DNA of 64,000 nucleotides. It comes from G965220075 sp965220075. Lineage in GTDB: Bacteria > Chloroflexota > UBA11872. Shown one piece after another: positions 54,963 through 63,696 of the stretch. The stretch covers positions 2,356,001-2,420,000 of the forward strand of contig OZ244806.1 in assembly GCA_965220075.1 (NCBI GenBank). Reading direction: 5' to 3'. The first letter of the stretch is position 1. The number at the start of each line of letters is the position of its first letter. The translations under genes were made by a program, and so were the position numbers. The notes below the pieces were generated by a model. That model saw only the letters and a list, made by a program, of their open reading frames with translations. It had not been told where the DNA came from and did not search any database.

Positions 54963-55253
54963 GATCGATCCTTCCGTGCCCGCCGGATCGGGCGGGTTGC
55001 GTCAGAAGCCCACGATCCTAACGTTCAGCCGCCGCCCCGCCGCAAACGACACGGATCGCCGCGCCCTAGGAACACGAGGTTTGGGAGGTGGGGTCCCCGT
55101 CCGCCGCGTCGGCCGTGAAGGCAAAATACGCCCATCCGACGATTGGTACGGAGCGAAAGCGTTTAGTTCTATACGATGGAGCGCACGATCAAATGCGGTG
55201 ACCTGCACAAGTCCATGTCGCGCGCTCAAAATCGCAGGCTGGCCAGCCCCACC

Positions 55254-56411
55254 ATGCGCCCGGTCGTCATAGCCGGGGTTGGCTCCACACCCTTCGGCAA
55301 GCTGCCGGGCCAGGACATCGTGAGCCTGACCGTCGACGCCTGCCGTGCGGCCATTGCGGACACGGCCATCGCGCGCGATCGCGTTGAAGCCATCTATCTG
55401 GGCAACTTCGTGGGCGAGCGGCTGGCCGGTCAAGGCGCGCTGGCCTCGGTGGTGGCCGGGCGCCTAGGACTGGCCGGTGTCCCGGCCACGAAGGTGGAAG
55501 CGGCCTGCGCGTCGGGTGGTATCGCCGTTCGCCACGCCTATCTCAGCGTGGCGGCCGGCCTGCACGACTGTGTACTCGTGGCCGGGGTAGAAAAGATGTC
55601 CGACATGCCCACCGGCGAAATCACGGCGGCGCTCTCGACGGCCGGAGACGAGCTGGCCGAGATGCGCACCGGCCTCACCTTCCCGGGCGCGTTCGCCATG
55701 ATCATGGGTGAGCACATGGCGCGCTATGGCACCACCCGTGAGCAGATTGCGATGGTGTCGGTCAAGAACCACGCAAACGGCGTCACGAATCCAAAGGCGC
55801 AGTTCCGCAAGCCCACCAGCGTCGCGCAGGTGCTCTCCTCGCGTCCCGTCGCGGCACCGATCCGCCTGTTCGATTGCCCGCCAATCAGCGATGGAGCGGC
55901 GGCCGCCCTGATCTGCGCGCAAGAGATCGCGGACGGAAGCGCCACGCCGCCGATCCGAATTCTTGGATCGGGTCAGGCGTCCGGCCCGGCCGCGCTTACG
56001 GACGTGGACGACCTGACGACGTTCCCGGCCACCACCGCGGCCGCGCGCAGCGCCTTCGAGACGGCGCAAGTCGGCCCCACGGACGTCGATGTCGCGGAGG
56101 TGCACGACTGCTTCACGATCGCTGAAATCGTGGCGACCGAGGATCTGGGATTCTTCCCCAAGGGCGAAGGCGGACCGGCCGTCGAGTCGGGCGCGACGCA
56201 CGTCGGCGGAAGTATCCCGATCAACCCCAGCGGCGGTCTCATCTCCAAGGGCCATCCGGTCGGAGCGTCGGGCGTCGGTCAGATTTACGAGCTTGTGCAG
56301 CAGCTGCGCGGCGCGGCCGCCAATCAGGTCGGAGACGCTCGGATCGGCCTGGCCCATAACCTCGGGGGCTCGGGGGCCGCGGCTACGGTGCACGTGCTGG
56401 CGCGAGCGTAG
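55254..56411 (+). CDS. Thiolase-family acetyl-CoA acetyltransferase (SCP-x-like)
   Basis: About 385 aa from ATG 55254; an upstream in-frame start at 55176 is less likely. Active-site Cys85 (VEAACASGGIAV), His of EVHDCFTIAE and the C-terminal INPSGGLISKGHPVGASG with GxHPxGxxG are present. The second Cys of degradative thiolases is not evident at the C-terminus (HNLGGSGAAATVHV), a feature of SCP2-thiolase-like proteins. It works with the DUF35 protein 2 bp downstream, a pair typical of archaea, Chloroflexota and Actinobacteria. Confidence 0.92.
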   Translation: MRPVVIAGVGSTPFGKLPGQDIVSLTVDACRAAIADTAIARDRVEAIYLGNFVGERLAGQGALASVVAGRLGLAGVPATKVEAACASGGIAVRHAYLSVAAGLHDCVLVAGVEKMSDMPTGEITAALSTAGDELAEMRTGLTFPGAFAMIMGEHMARYGTTREQIAMVSVKNHANGVTNPKAQFRKPTSVAQVLSSRPVAAPIRLFDCPPISDGAAAALICAQEIADGSATPPIRILGSGQASGPAALTDVDDLTTFPATTAAARSAFETAQVGPTDVDVAEVHDCFTIAEIVATEDLGFFPKGEGGPAVESGATHVGGSIPINPSGGLISKGHPVGASGVGQIYELVQQLRGAAANQVGDARIGLAHNLGGSGAAATVHVLARA

Positions 56412-56413
56412 CC

Positions 56414-56737
56414 ATGGTGAGCGAGCTGGAAGGACTGCGCTGTGCGAGCTGCGAGACCGTTTACCTGCCGCCGCGCAGCCAGTGCCCGGCCTGCGGCCAG
56501 ACCGAGTCCGCAAGCGCTCCGTTGAGCGGCGGCGGCACGGTGCGCGCGTGGACGACTATTCACATCGCCCCGACTCGATACGAGCGGGAGGCGCCGTACA
56601 CCGTCGTGCTGGTTGACTTGGATGACGGCCCGCCCATCATGGGACGCCTGGCCGCGGGGCCCGCGGTGGAAAGCGGAGCACGGGTTGTGTTCACGGAGAT
56701 GGACGCCCAGCGAGGCCCCCTATTCCGCCGCGCGTAG
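56414..56737 (+). CDS. DUF35 Zn-ribbon/OB-fold protein, thiolase partner
   Basis: About 107 aa. An N-terminal rubredoxin-like zinc ribbon (C11-x2-C14 ... C26-x2-C29: CASC, CPAC) is followed by an OB-fold (GTVRAWTTIHIAPTRYEREA, PYTVVLVDLDDGP, MGRLAAGPAVESG). In known examples the protein helps shuttle acyl-CoA between thiolase and partner enzymes. Starts 2 bp after the thiolase stop. Confidence 0.92.
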   Translation: MVSELEGLRCASCETVYLPPRSQCPACGQTESASAPLSGGGTVRAWTTIHIAPTRYEREAPYTVVLVDLDDGPPIMGRLAAGPAVESGARVVFTEMDAQRGPLFRRA

Positions 56738-56812
56738 GCGTTTGGCGCGCGGCGCGGGCCGCGTGACTGAGCCGCGCGCCGTCCGTCGCCTGGAAACCCC
56801 GAGCGCCGCCTC

Positions 56813-58018
56813 GTGATCCGCTCTCCATTCGATGGCCTGGCCCGGCGCCCCCTCGTGACGTTGTTGGTGGTGGCCGCGCTTGGCGCGGGCGGCTACCTGC
56901 CGGTTCTGAACTTCATGTCGATATACATCCGCGACGAGCTGCATGGCAGCCTCGCAACGGCGGCGCTCTTCGTCGCGCTCATGCACGCGTTTCGCACGCT
57001 ATTCGGGATCGGTCTGGGCGTGTGGATGAAGCGGCTCGCAAGCCGCCGAGCGCTTGCCCTGGGGCTGGCCGGCATGACCCTGCTGGTGGCGGCCCTGACG
57101 CAATCCTCGGACATGGCGTCGGTGTTCGCAGTAGCCCCGTTCGCGGGCTTAGCCATGTCCCTGCATTGGATGGGTCTGCAGACCTACTTGATCGAGATCG
57201 CACCGCCCGCGCGGCGCGGCACGTTGGCGGGAATCCTCGGATTCGTACTGGTCATCTCGCCGGGATTGCTCGGGCTGCTGTACGGACTACTGTCGCAAGC
57301 GATGGGATTGCGAGCCATGGCGCTGCTGGCCACGCTGTTGGTGGGCGCCGCGTTGACAGGCTCGATTTTCGCGCTGCCCCCAAGCCGGCCGGACTATTCC
57401 CCCGCCCGGCAGAAGGCGTCGCTGCGCGCCTTCCTGCAACTGCTCAGAACGCCGGGTGCGGCGCCGATGATGGCCCTGCGCGCCAGCTCCACGGCGACCT
57501 TCGCGACTTTCATCCTGCTGGCCGGGCCCAAGCTGGTGGCAAGCGGCGGCGACCTTCGGACGGTGGGAGTGCTCACACTCATAGCGTCCTTAGGCTCAGC
57601 GCTTGCGCAGGCCGGCATCGGGCGTCTCTCCGACGCGATCGGGCGCTGCGGGCTCCTGATGAGCGTTCTGGTTATAGGCGGGGCCGGCGCGGCCGGCTTC
57701 GCAATCGCGGACGGCGTGGCCCTTCTCCTAATCCTCGCGGCGCTCTACTCCCTGGCCAGCTGGGCCGTCAATACGCTGGCGATCTCGCTCTGGGGCGATC
57801 TGGCCCCGCCCGGAGCGTTAGGGCAGCTCATGGCGCTGGACGGCGCGGCCTACTCCGTCGGCAATCTTGCCGGCGCTCTCTTCACCTTCATGCTCGTTTC
57901 GCATGCGCCCGACGTTCCATTCGCGCTGGCCGGGGCGGCCATGGCGGCCGGGTCGCTCGCGCTCCTGTGGATCCGGCCCGCCCGGCCCTCCGCGGCGCTG
58001 CCCGCGCCGGGAGGCTAG
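56813..58018 (+). CDS. Major facilitator superfamily transporter
   Basis: About 401 aa, GTG start. Twelve hydrophobic helices by eye, with the MFS loop 2-3 pattern degenerate (WMKRLASRRALALGLAGM), a helix-rich first half (VLNFMSIYIRDELHG) and a second-half motif (GIGRLSDAIGRCGLLMSVLV) similar to DRxGRR. It probably exports or imports a substrate for the thiolase operon, from which it is separated by 75 bp. Confidence 0.9.
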   Translation: MIRSPFDGLARRPLVTLLVVAALGAGGYLPVLNFMSIYIRDELHGSLATAALFVALMHAFRTLFGIGLGVWMKRLASRRALALGLAGMTLLVAALTQSSDMASVFAVAPFAGLAMSLHWMGLQTYLIEIAPPARRGTLAGILGFVLVISPGLLGLLYGLLSQAMGLRAMALLATLLVGAALTGSIFALPPSRPDYSPARQKASLRAFLQLLRTPGAAPMMALRASSTATFATFILLAGPKLVASGGDLRTVGVLTLIASLGSALAQAGIGRLSDAIGRCGLLMSVLVIGGAGAAGFAIADGVALLLILAALYSLASWAVNTLAISLWGDLAPPGALGQLMALDGAAYSVGNLAGALFTFMLVSHAPDVPFALAGAAMAAGSLALLWIRPARPSAALPAPGG

Positions 58019-58185
58019 GCCGCGCGTCACTCCTCAGGACGCGGGCGCGCGGTACCGAGTCTCTGGCGGCTGCCAACGGGTAAGCGGATCGGGCGGCGCG
58101 GCGCCGCCCGGTAGGCGCGGGCGCGTAAGCTAATATCCGCGGCGTGCACCGCAGTACCGCGCCCACGCGCTAGCGGAGAGTCACC

Positions 58186-59385
58186 GTGATCTCGCAGGCC
58201 ACTTACACACGCGGCGACCGTAAGGTCACCGTCACCCTCGACCGCATGGACACCTGGATCGAGGACCCCGAGAGCATCGTCAACTTCCCGGGCCTGGTCC
58301 GGCTCGACGGTGACCGGTTGTACATGACCTATCACCGCGGCAAGCACGGCGGCGTCGAACCGTTGCGGTCGGTGGTATCCAGCGACGCCGGCGCGACCTG
58401 GACGCGCGCGCCGGACGATTCGCCCTTCATCGAAAAGCACCCGATTACGGGTCTCAGCTACGTCGACTTCGGCTCCGGCATCCTCGGATACCTGCGCGAC
58501 GGCACGATCATGCGCATCGACACCTACCCCGTCGAGTACCTTCAAAGCGTCGCCGACCGCGCCGAAGCCCCATACCTCCACCAAATGCAGAGGGATACGT
58601 CGACATTCCGGGTGCGCCGCTGGACCGCCTCGGGTGAGCCGCTGGAGGGACATCAATTCCAGGTCGAAGGGTTTCCCTGGAAGGGCACGTCCGCGTTCGA
58701 GAACTATTCCAGTCTCATCGAGCTCGACAACGGCGACTTGCTGACGGTGCTCACAGGGCACGTGGGCCCGATGCAGAAGACTGGTGAACTCGAGTGGCGC
58801 GGCCGCGACGTGTACGGCACGAGGTACTCGATCGCGATCATTCGATCCGGCGACGGCGGCCGCTCGTGGCGCTGCCTGGCGCATCTTCACCCCGACGACG
58901 GCAACCACGTTTACGGGCACAGCGACCAGACTTTGGACGAGGGGTTCGACGAGACCGACATAGCGCTGCTGCCGAACGGCGACGTGCTGTGCATCATGCG
59001 CACCGGCAGCTACTCGCCCATGTTCCAGGCCCGCTCCAGCGACGGCGGGAACACCTGGTCACGCCCGGAGCTGGTCGGCTGGCAAGGCGTGAAGCCGCGT
59101 CTGCAAGTCCTTCCGAACGGCGTGCTTGCCTGCGCGGCCGGACGGGGCGCTTACGGACATCCCCAGGTCACCCACGTGACTCTCAGCCTGGATGGGACCG
59201 GCGAGCACTGGGAGTACCCGTTCGCCTTCCACACGGGTCCCGGCTGCTCCTACACGTCCACCATGCAGCGCGACGGCAAGCTGCACGTGATCTACTCGCA
59301 CTCGGACTTCACGCGCGAGTTCGGCACCAACCTCCTGCCATCCCAGACCATCAGGCGCGCGGTGCTGGACGTGCGCGTGGACTAG
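58186..59385 (+). CDS. Sialidase-like BNR-repeat beta-propeller protein (3)
   Basis: About 399 aa, GTG start. Asp boxes: SSDAGATWTRA, SGDGGRSWRCL and SSDGGNTWSRP. No signal peptide. The three sialidase-like proteins of the window differ in length and blade sequence and are not tandem paralogues. Substrate unknown. Located between the MFS gene and a convergent transaldolase gene. Confidence 0.8.
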   Translation: MISQATYTRGDRKVTVTLDRMDTWIEDPESIVNFPGLVRLDGDRLYMTYHRGKHGGVEPLRSVVSSDAGATWTRAPDDSPFIEKHPITGLSYVDFGSGILGYLRDGTIMRIDTYPVEYLQSVADRAEAPYLHQMQRDTSTFRVRRWTASGEPLEGHQFQVEGFPWKGTSAFENYSSLIELDNGDLLTVLTGHVGPMQKTGELEWRGRDVYGTRYSIAIIRSGDGGRSWRCLAHLHPDDGNHVYGHSDQTLDEGFDETDIALLPNGDVLCIMRTGSYSPMFQARSSDGGNTWSRPELVGWQGVKPRLQVLPNGVLACAAGRGAYGHPQVTHVTLSLDGTGEHWEYPFAFHTGPGCSYTSTMQRDGKLHVIYSHSDFTREFGTNLLPSQTIRRAVLDVRVD

Positions 59386-59468
59386 TACCTTCCGCTCGAC
59401 CAGTCCACTCGCAATCTGTTGCGCTGCGGATGTGAATCCACCGGGACTGGATTCCGGCGTGGCTGAGG

Positions 59469-60260
59469 CTAGTCGACGACGCCTCGCAGCGCGTCCTTCG
59501 CCCGCATGCGATCCCAGTGCCCGCGAAAGGTAGCGTTCCACTCCGCGGTGCCGGCATGCAGGAGCATCTCCTCGTACGTGGCCGGTGAGATCACGATGCC
59601 GTCGCAGCCGGCGCGGATGGCGGTATCGGCCGCCTTGGCGTTTCGCACGATACCGGCCGCCAGGTAGGGGGTCGGCTGACGCTTGCGCATGGTCTGAACG
59701 ATGTCACCGATGATCTTCACCGCGTCCGCCCCCGAGTCGATGGTCGGGCCGGTGAACGGGGCCACGTAGGCCGCCCCGGCGCGCGCGGCCGCCACGGCCT
59801 GGCTGACCGAGAAGGTGGTGGTGACCATCGAGTCGCGGCCCTGAGCTTTCAGGCGGCTGACGGCCCTTAGACCTTTGGCGCTGGCGGGGATCTTCAAGAC
59901 CACGCGCGGCGAGAGCCGCGTGAACGCGGCCGCGTGCGTCATGAACTCGTCGGCGGTGTCGCCGTCGATCTCGACCACCAGCGGCCCATCCACCGGCAGC
60001 TCCAGGTAGCGCTCGACTACCGCGATCATGGACTTCGGCGCGTCCGTGAGCTGGTCCAGCACGATCGTGTTGGTGACCAGACCGACGCAGCCGAGCTCCA
60101 GGTAGTCCTCGATCTCGTCCGGGTCACCCCACAGCCAGATGCCGACGGGCGCGCGGTGACCCCGCGGCATGCCTGCCTCGGACGGCGCGCCCAGCGGCGC
60201 GGCCGCGTATGCGGAGTCGGAATCGAGCCTCTCGGCAACCTGGGTAGCCGGGTTAGACAT
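59469..60260 (-). CDS. Transaldolase-family protein 2
   Basis: About 263 aa. The same core as the first one: VGIWLWGDPDEIEDYLELG, VGLVTNTIVLDQL, LVVEIDGDT, Schiff-base Lys in VVLKIPASAKGL, TTTFSVSQAVAAARAGAAYV, AAGIVRNAKAADTAIRAGCD. It has a 35-residue N-terminal extension rich in Ala and Ser. Its start overlaps the end of the upstream gene by 8 bp. Probable aldolase for a modified sugar. Confidence 0.85.
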   Translation of the reverse strand: MSNPATQVAERLDSDSAYAAAPLGAPSEAGMPRGHRAPVGIWLWGDPDEIEDYLELGCVGLVTNTIVLDQLTDAPKSMIAVVERYLELPVDGPLVVEIDGDTADEFMTHAAAFTRLSPRVVLKIPASAKGLRAVSRLKAQGRDSMVTTTFSVSQAVAAARAGAAYVAPFTGPTIDSGADAVKIIGDIVQTMRKRQPTPYLAAGIVRNAKAADTAIRAGCDGIVISPATYEEMLLHAGTAEWNATFRGHWDRMRAKDALRGVVD

Positions 60261-61290
60261 GCGTCTCTCCTACCTCGGCTTTGAGGAGATGCGACCGGAA
60301 CTCCTCGCGACTCATGTCATTGTGCGCGCGGACCAAGGTGGACGGATAGGGAGTATGCCCGCCGGCGCCGACTGACAGCTTCATCGCGCCGCCGGCCGGC
60401 GACGCGTGGCCCCAGGAACGGCCGGTGGCGCTGCCCCACAGGTCGACCTCGATTGCGGAGTCGGGCGGAAACTCAACGCTGACGGTATGCGGGGCGTCCG
60501 CCAACCCGTGCAATCCGTCCCAATACTGCGCGGCGAAGCCGCGGCCGTTGAAGCCGTTCATGCCCGCCCAGTTTTGCTCATCAACCTCGAAGATGAACAG
60601 CCGCACGTGATCGCTAAGCTCCAGGTTCTGGTCGATGGCCGTGGCCCTGAGAAGCAACGGACTCTCGTCGGGGTTCATTAGATCGAACCGGCGCGCGACG
60701 GGGTTGGAGAGTCCCAGAGCGCGCCCTATGTGAATCGGGTAGGTCCCCGCGCAGTAGGTCCAGTCTTCCCCCATGGCCACGAACTCGGTGGAGGCCGGAT
60801 CGAACGAATAGCCTCGCTCGGCAAGCTGCGCGGTCAGGTCGGCGGCACATGCGCGCGAGCCCGCCCAGGCGTCGAACTCGGCGTCGGAGATCGATCCGGG
60901 CGGCATAGCGCGCTGCTGCTCGGCGGCCCCGCGCTCCTCCTCGACTTCGGCCACGAAGTCCGCGCCCAAAGACTCACGCACATCGTCGTTCCAGCCGCCC
61001 GAATAGCGCGAGACTATCGCGCGGTCGCCCATGTGCAACTCGGCATGCGCGACCCATTCCTGATGTGCGCGCTCCTTGGTCGGCAGGAAGAAGATCGCCT
61101 CGTCGGCCGCGCTGCTTTCGATCAAGTCGTAGCAGCGCGGCTTGAGCTTCTTTTCAAGAGCGTGGGAGAGCTCGCATCGACCGGGAAACTGCTCCCAGCT
61201 GATCTCGCGTCGGCGCGGGGCGTCCGGCGGGATGTCAAGCCAGGTAAGAGCGTGCACAGACAAGTAGATCCGACGCAGGTGCTGGGCCAT
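60253..61290 (-). CDS. Conserved protein of unknown function, coupled to transaldolase 2
   Basis: About 345 aa from ATG 61290 (MAQHLRRIYLSVHALTWLDI); longer frames reach 61455 without support. Features seen: SWEQFPGRCELSHALEKKLK, SSAADEAIFFLPTKERAHQE, MGEDWTYCAGTYPIHIGRAL, LRLFIFEVDEQNWAG-like VRLFIFEVDEQNWAGMNGF and SIEVDLWGSATGRSWGHASP-like SAIEVDLWGSATGRSWGHAS. No signal peptide or membrane segment. I do not recognise the family. Translational overlap with a transaldolase gene suggests a role in the same pathway, perhaps as a substrate-binding or hydrolase-type subunit. Confidence 0.6.
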   Translation of the reverse strand: MAQHLRRIYLSVHALTWLDIPPDAPRRREISWEQFPGRCELSHALEKKLKPRCYDLIESSAADEAIFFLPTKERAHQEWVAHAELHMGDRAIVSRYSGGWNDDVRESLGADFVAEVEEERGAAEQQRAMPPGSISDAEFDAWAGSRACAADLTAQLAERGYSFDPASTEFVAMGEDWTYCAGTYPIHIGRALGLSNPVARRFDLMNPDESPLLLRATAIDQNLELSDHVRLFIFEVDEQNWAGMNGFNGRGFAAQYWDGLHGLADAPHTVSVEFPPDSAIEVDLWGSATGRSWGHASPAGGAMKLSVGAGGHTPYPSTLVRAHNDMSREEFRSHLLKAEVGETHV

Positions 61291-61542
61291 GCGGCTACGA
61301 CTCCATCCGCGGTTTCGACGGCTGGTGCCCAAGTCTTCGCCAACCATGGCGACGCTACCACATGCGCCTGTGAGCGGCCCGGTGGTCTCTAATTCGGATT
61401 GCGCCCGTTCGAACCTGTGAGCCGCCGCTCGGTAGCAATCTACGCGGAACCGCACAGCGCAGGGGATTAGGGTGATCGTGAGGGGGCGCCGCCCGATGGG
61501 CCGCGCCGGCGGCTGTTACGCAGCAGGAGATCACGGGCTACG

Positions 61543-62223
61543 ATGCGCGGCGCGGCGTTCTTCGATCTCAACGGCACGTTGACAGCCGTGGACGCTGGTC
61601 CCGCGATGCGAGAGCTAGCGCGGCGCAAGCGCCGGCGCTTGCGTGACTGGCTGTTCATCGCCGCCCACCTGCCCCACATAGCCGCCCACCGGGCGGGCCG
61701 GCTCAGCCACGATGCATTCGTGCGTTTGTGGGTCGGTCACTACGCCCGGCATCTTGCCGGGCTGTCTACCGACGGCCTGCGCGAGCTGGCTGATGACGTG
61801 TGGCGCCGCTCGCTGGAGCCGGTGCTGCGCCGCGACGTGGTGGCGATTCTCCAACGGTGCCAGCAGGAGGGCTTGCCCACGGTGCTGGTGACCGCCTTGT
61901 ATGAGCCGCTGGCGGCGTCGGTGGGCCGGGAGCTCGGGTTCGACCACATCATCGCCACTCGAATCGAGCTGCGGGACGGTCGCGCCACAGGATCCCTGAA
62001 TGGTCCCGTGGTTACCGGCGCCGAGAAGACCCGCCGGGTTCAGCAGCTGCTGGCTACGGACGCCGCAGGCGTCGAGCTGAGCGCCAGCCACGCATACGCC
62101 GACAGCAGCACCGACGCGGACCTGCTGCTGCTGGTTGGCCATCCGGCCGCCGTACACCCGGACGCGGAGCTGGCGAATCTCGCGCGGCGCCTGGGCTGGC
62201 CGATCATTGGGGCAGCTGCGTAG
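61543..62223 (+). CDS. HAD-IB-family hydrolase (phosphoserine phosphatase-like) with altered motif I
   Basis: About 226 aa. Motif I reads FFDLNGTLTAVD (D8 nucleophile, N10 where Asp is normal). Motif II VLVTALYEP, motif III/IV K of GAEKTRRVQQLL and acidic YADSSTDADLLLLVG are present, with a basic helical cap (RRKRRRLRDWLFIAA). HAD-IB (SerB-like) proteins dephosphorylate small molecules; the D-to-N change would remove the general acid/base and may impair turnover. Confidence 0.85.
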   Translation: MRGAAFFDLNGTLTAVDAGPAMRELARRKRRRLRDWLFIAAHLPHIAAHRAGRLSHDAFVRLWVGHYARHLAGLSTDGLRELADDVWRRSLEPVLRRDVVAILQRCQQEGLPTVLVTALYEPLAASVGRELGFDHIIATRIELRDGRATGSLNGPVVTGAEKTRRVQQLLATDAAGVELSASHAYADSSTDADLLLLVGHPAAVHPDAELANLARRLGWPIIGAAA

Positions 62224-62318
62224 AGCGCCGCGACCGGACGCCCCACGGCACCCGCATACGTCTCGCCGAAGCGGCGCTATGCTAGTCTCCCGCCGCGCCG
62301 AAGACTGAGATCCGGCCG

Positions 62319-62684
62319 ATGGACGCCATTCAGCGTGAGCGCGTGAACCGCTGCCTAGAGGACTTTCGCGCGGGCACCCTTACCGAAGCAGACCTGCGTT
62401 CCACGCTGGAATCGCTGGGGAGCGGCAACGAGCCCCGCCAGTCGCTTCTGTACGTGCAGGCCGGCACCGCCGCGGTCTCGTCGGAGATCGTGGGAATGTT
62501 CATCGTCGAGGATGGCGAGACCCTGGAAGGATCGGCGAATCCCGACGATTGGCCCTACAAGACCGTGCTGGACGCAATTCAAGACGGGTGGTGCATCATC
62601 AAATTTCCCGAGGTTGCGCTTCTGATGGACGAGACCAAGATGTACGGGCCGGGCGTCGAGTTCATTCTCGAGAAACGGAGGTAG
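62319..62684 (+). CDS. Hypothetical conserved small protein
   Basis: About 121 aa, acidic. MDAIQRERVNRCLEDFRAGT, LTEADLRSTLESLGSGNEPR and CIIKFPEVALLMDETKMYG. No domain recognised. Codon use matches neighbouring genes. It ends 6 bp before the PhyH-type dioxygenase, implying an operon and perhaps a regulatory or accessory role. Confidence 0.65.
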   Translation: MDAIQRERVNRCLEDFRAGTLTEADLRSTLESLGSGNEPRQSLLYVQAGTAAVSSEIVGMFIVEDGETLEGSANPDDWPYKTVLDAIQDGWCIIKFPEVALLMDETKMYGPGVEFILEKRR

Positions 62685-62690
62685 GGGCGG

Positions 62691-63572
62691 GTGCGCACGC
62701 ATAACTGCGGCCCTACGCTGAACGACTCCCAGGTTCTGGAGTTTTGCAAGACCGGCTACCTGTGCCTCGCGGGGGTCGTGCCGGACGACGTGAACCGCCG
62801 CACGACCGAGTGGTTGGACGCGCACGCGCCGCACATCGAGCCGGGCGACTTCGCGAATCACGAGCCCACGGAAATCCTCGACGAGGATTGGTTCGCGCAA
62901 GGAGTCATCCTGAACCCGCAGGCGGCCGGCGCCGTGCGGTCGATCCTGGGCAAGAGCTTCGCGTTGCCGCAGAGCATGGCCAGCCACCGCGTCCACATGC
63001 CGGCGCGCGGCTACGGTTGGCACCGCGACGGGCAATCGATGTCTGAGCGGGAGCTGCACTATCTGCAGGTGTACTACTACCCGCAGGACACCACGGTTGA
63101 AATGGGCGCGACGGCGTTCCTGCCCGGATCACACCTCTATTGGCCGTCCGGGCAGTACAGCATGGGTCTCTACGGCATGTTCCGCGGCACTGTCTCCAGC
63201 GCGGCGCCGGCCGGCTCCATTTTCATAACGGCCTACTCGATCTGGCACCGGCGCACCGAGTCGACGGACAAAGGGATTCGCAATCTGCTCAAGTACAACT
63301 ACTGGCGAACCGTGCCGCCCGAGCGTGACTGGATCATCGAGCCCGGGTTCGACATGGCCACGGCCGGCTACGGCCAGACGGATGGGGCGCCGCCGCAGAA
63401 GTACCGGATCAACAACGAGGTTGCCAAGATGTTCTTCTGGCTCAGCGGCAAAGCGGATGAGTTTGGAATCATGGGCGGTCAAGGCTGGCCGTCGTTGGGC
63501 CAGATGGACCATCGCCCGTACGGTTTTCCGGGAGATCCGACAGATAGCCGCCTGATCGATTCGACTGTCTGA
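62691..63572 (+). CDS. Phytanoyl-CoA dioxygenase (PhyH)-family protein
   Basis: About 293 aa, GTG start. Fe(II)/2-oxoglutarate oxygenase metal triad: H111 and D113 (GWHRDGQSM) and H186 (SIWHRRTES), with the 2-oxoglutarate-binding Arg likely at R188. Preceding segment LQVYYYPQDTTVEMGATAF and LPGSH support the jelly-roll fold. Hydroxylates an unknown substrate, probably a small organic or lipid-derived compound. The family is greatly expanded in marine Chloroflexota and Poribacteria. Confidence 0.9.
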   Translation: MRTHNCGPTLNDSQVLEFCKTGYLCLAGVVPDDVNRRTTEWLDAHAPHIEPGDFANHEPTEILDEDWFAQGVILNPQAAGAVRSILGKSFALPQSMASHRVHMPARGYGWHRDGQSMSERELHYLQVYYYPQDTTVEMGATAFLPGSHLYWPSGQYSMGLYGMFRGTVSSAAPAGSIFITAYSIWHRRTESTDKGIRNLLKYNYWRTVPPERDWIIEPGFDMATAGYGQTDGAPPQKYRINNEVAKMFFWLSGKADEFGIMGGQGWPSLGQMDHRPYGFPGDPTDSRLIDSTV

Positions 63573-63696
63573 GACCGGGCTGCACGCGCGATGATGCGCT
63601 CGGCCGCCTGAACGGCGCTTAGCGCCGTTTGAGCGTCGGACAGAGCCCGCGCCTCTGCGTGGCCGTGCCCGTCGGGGGCCTGACTAAGGGACGCCC

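Noticed and set aside
55464..56513. 349-codon minus-strand frame over the thiolase
   Set aside because: Shadow; the thiolase active site and partner gene are on the plus strand.
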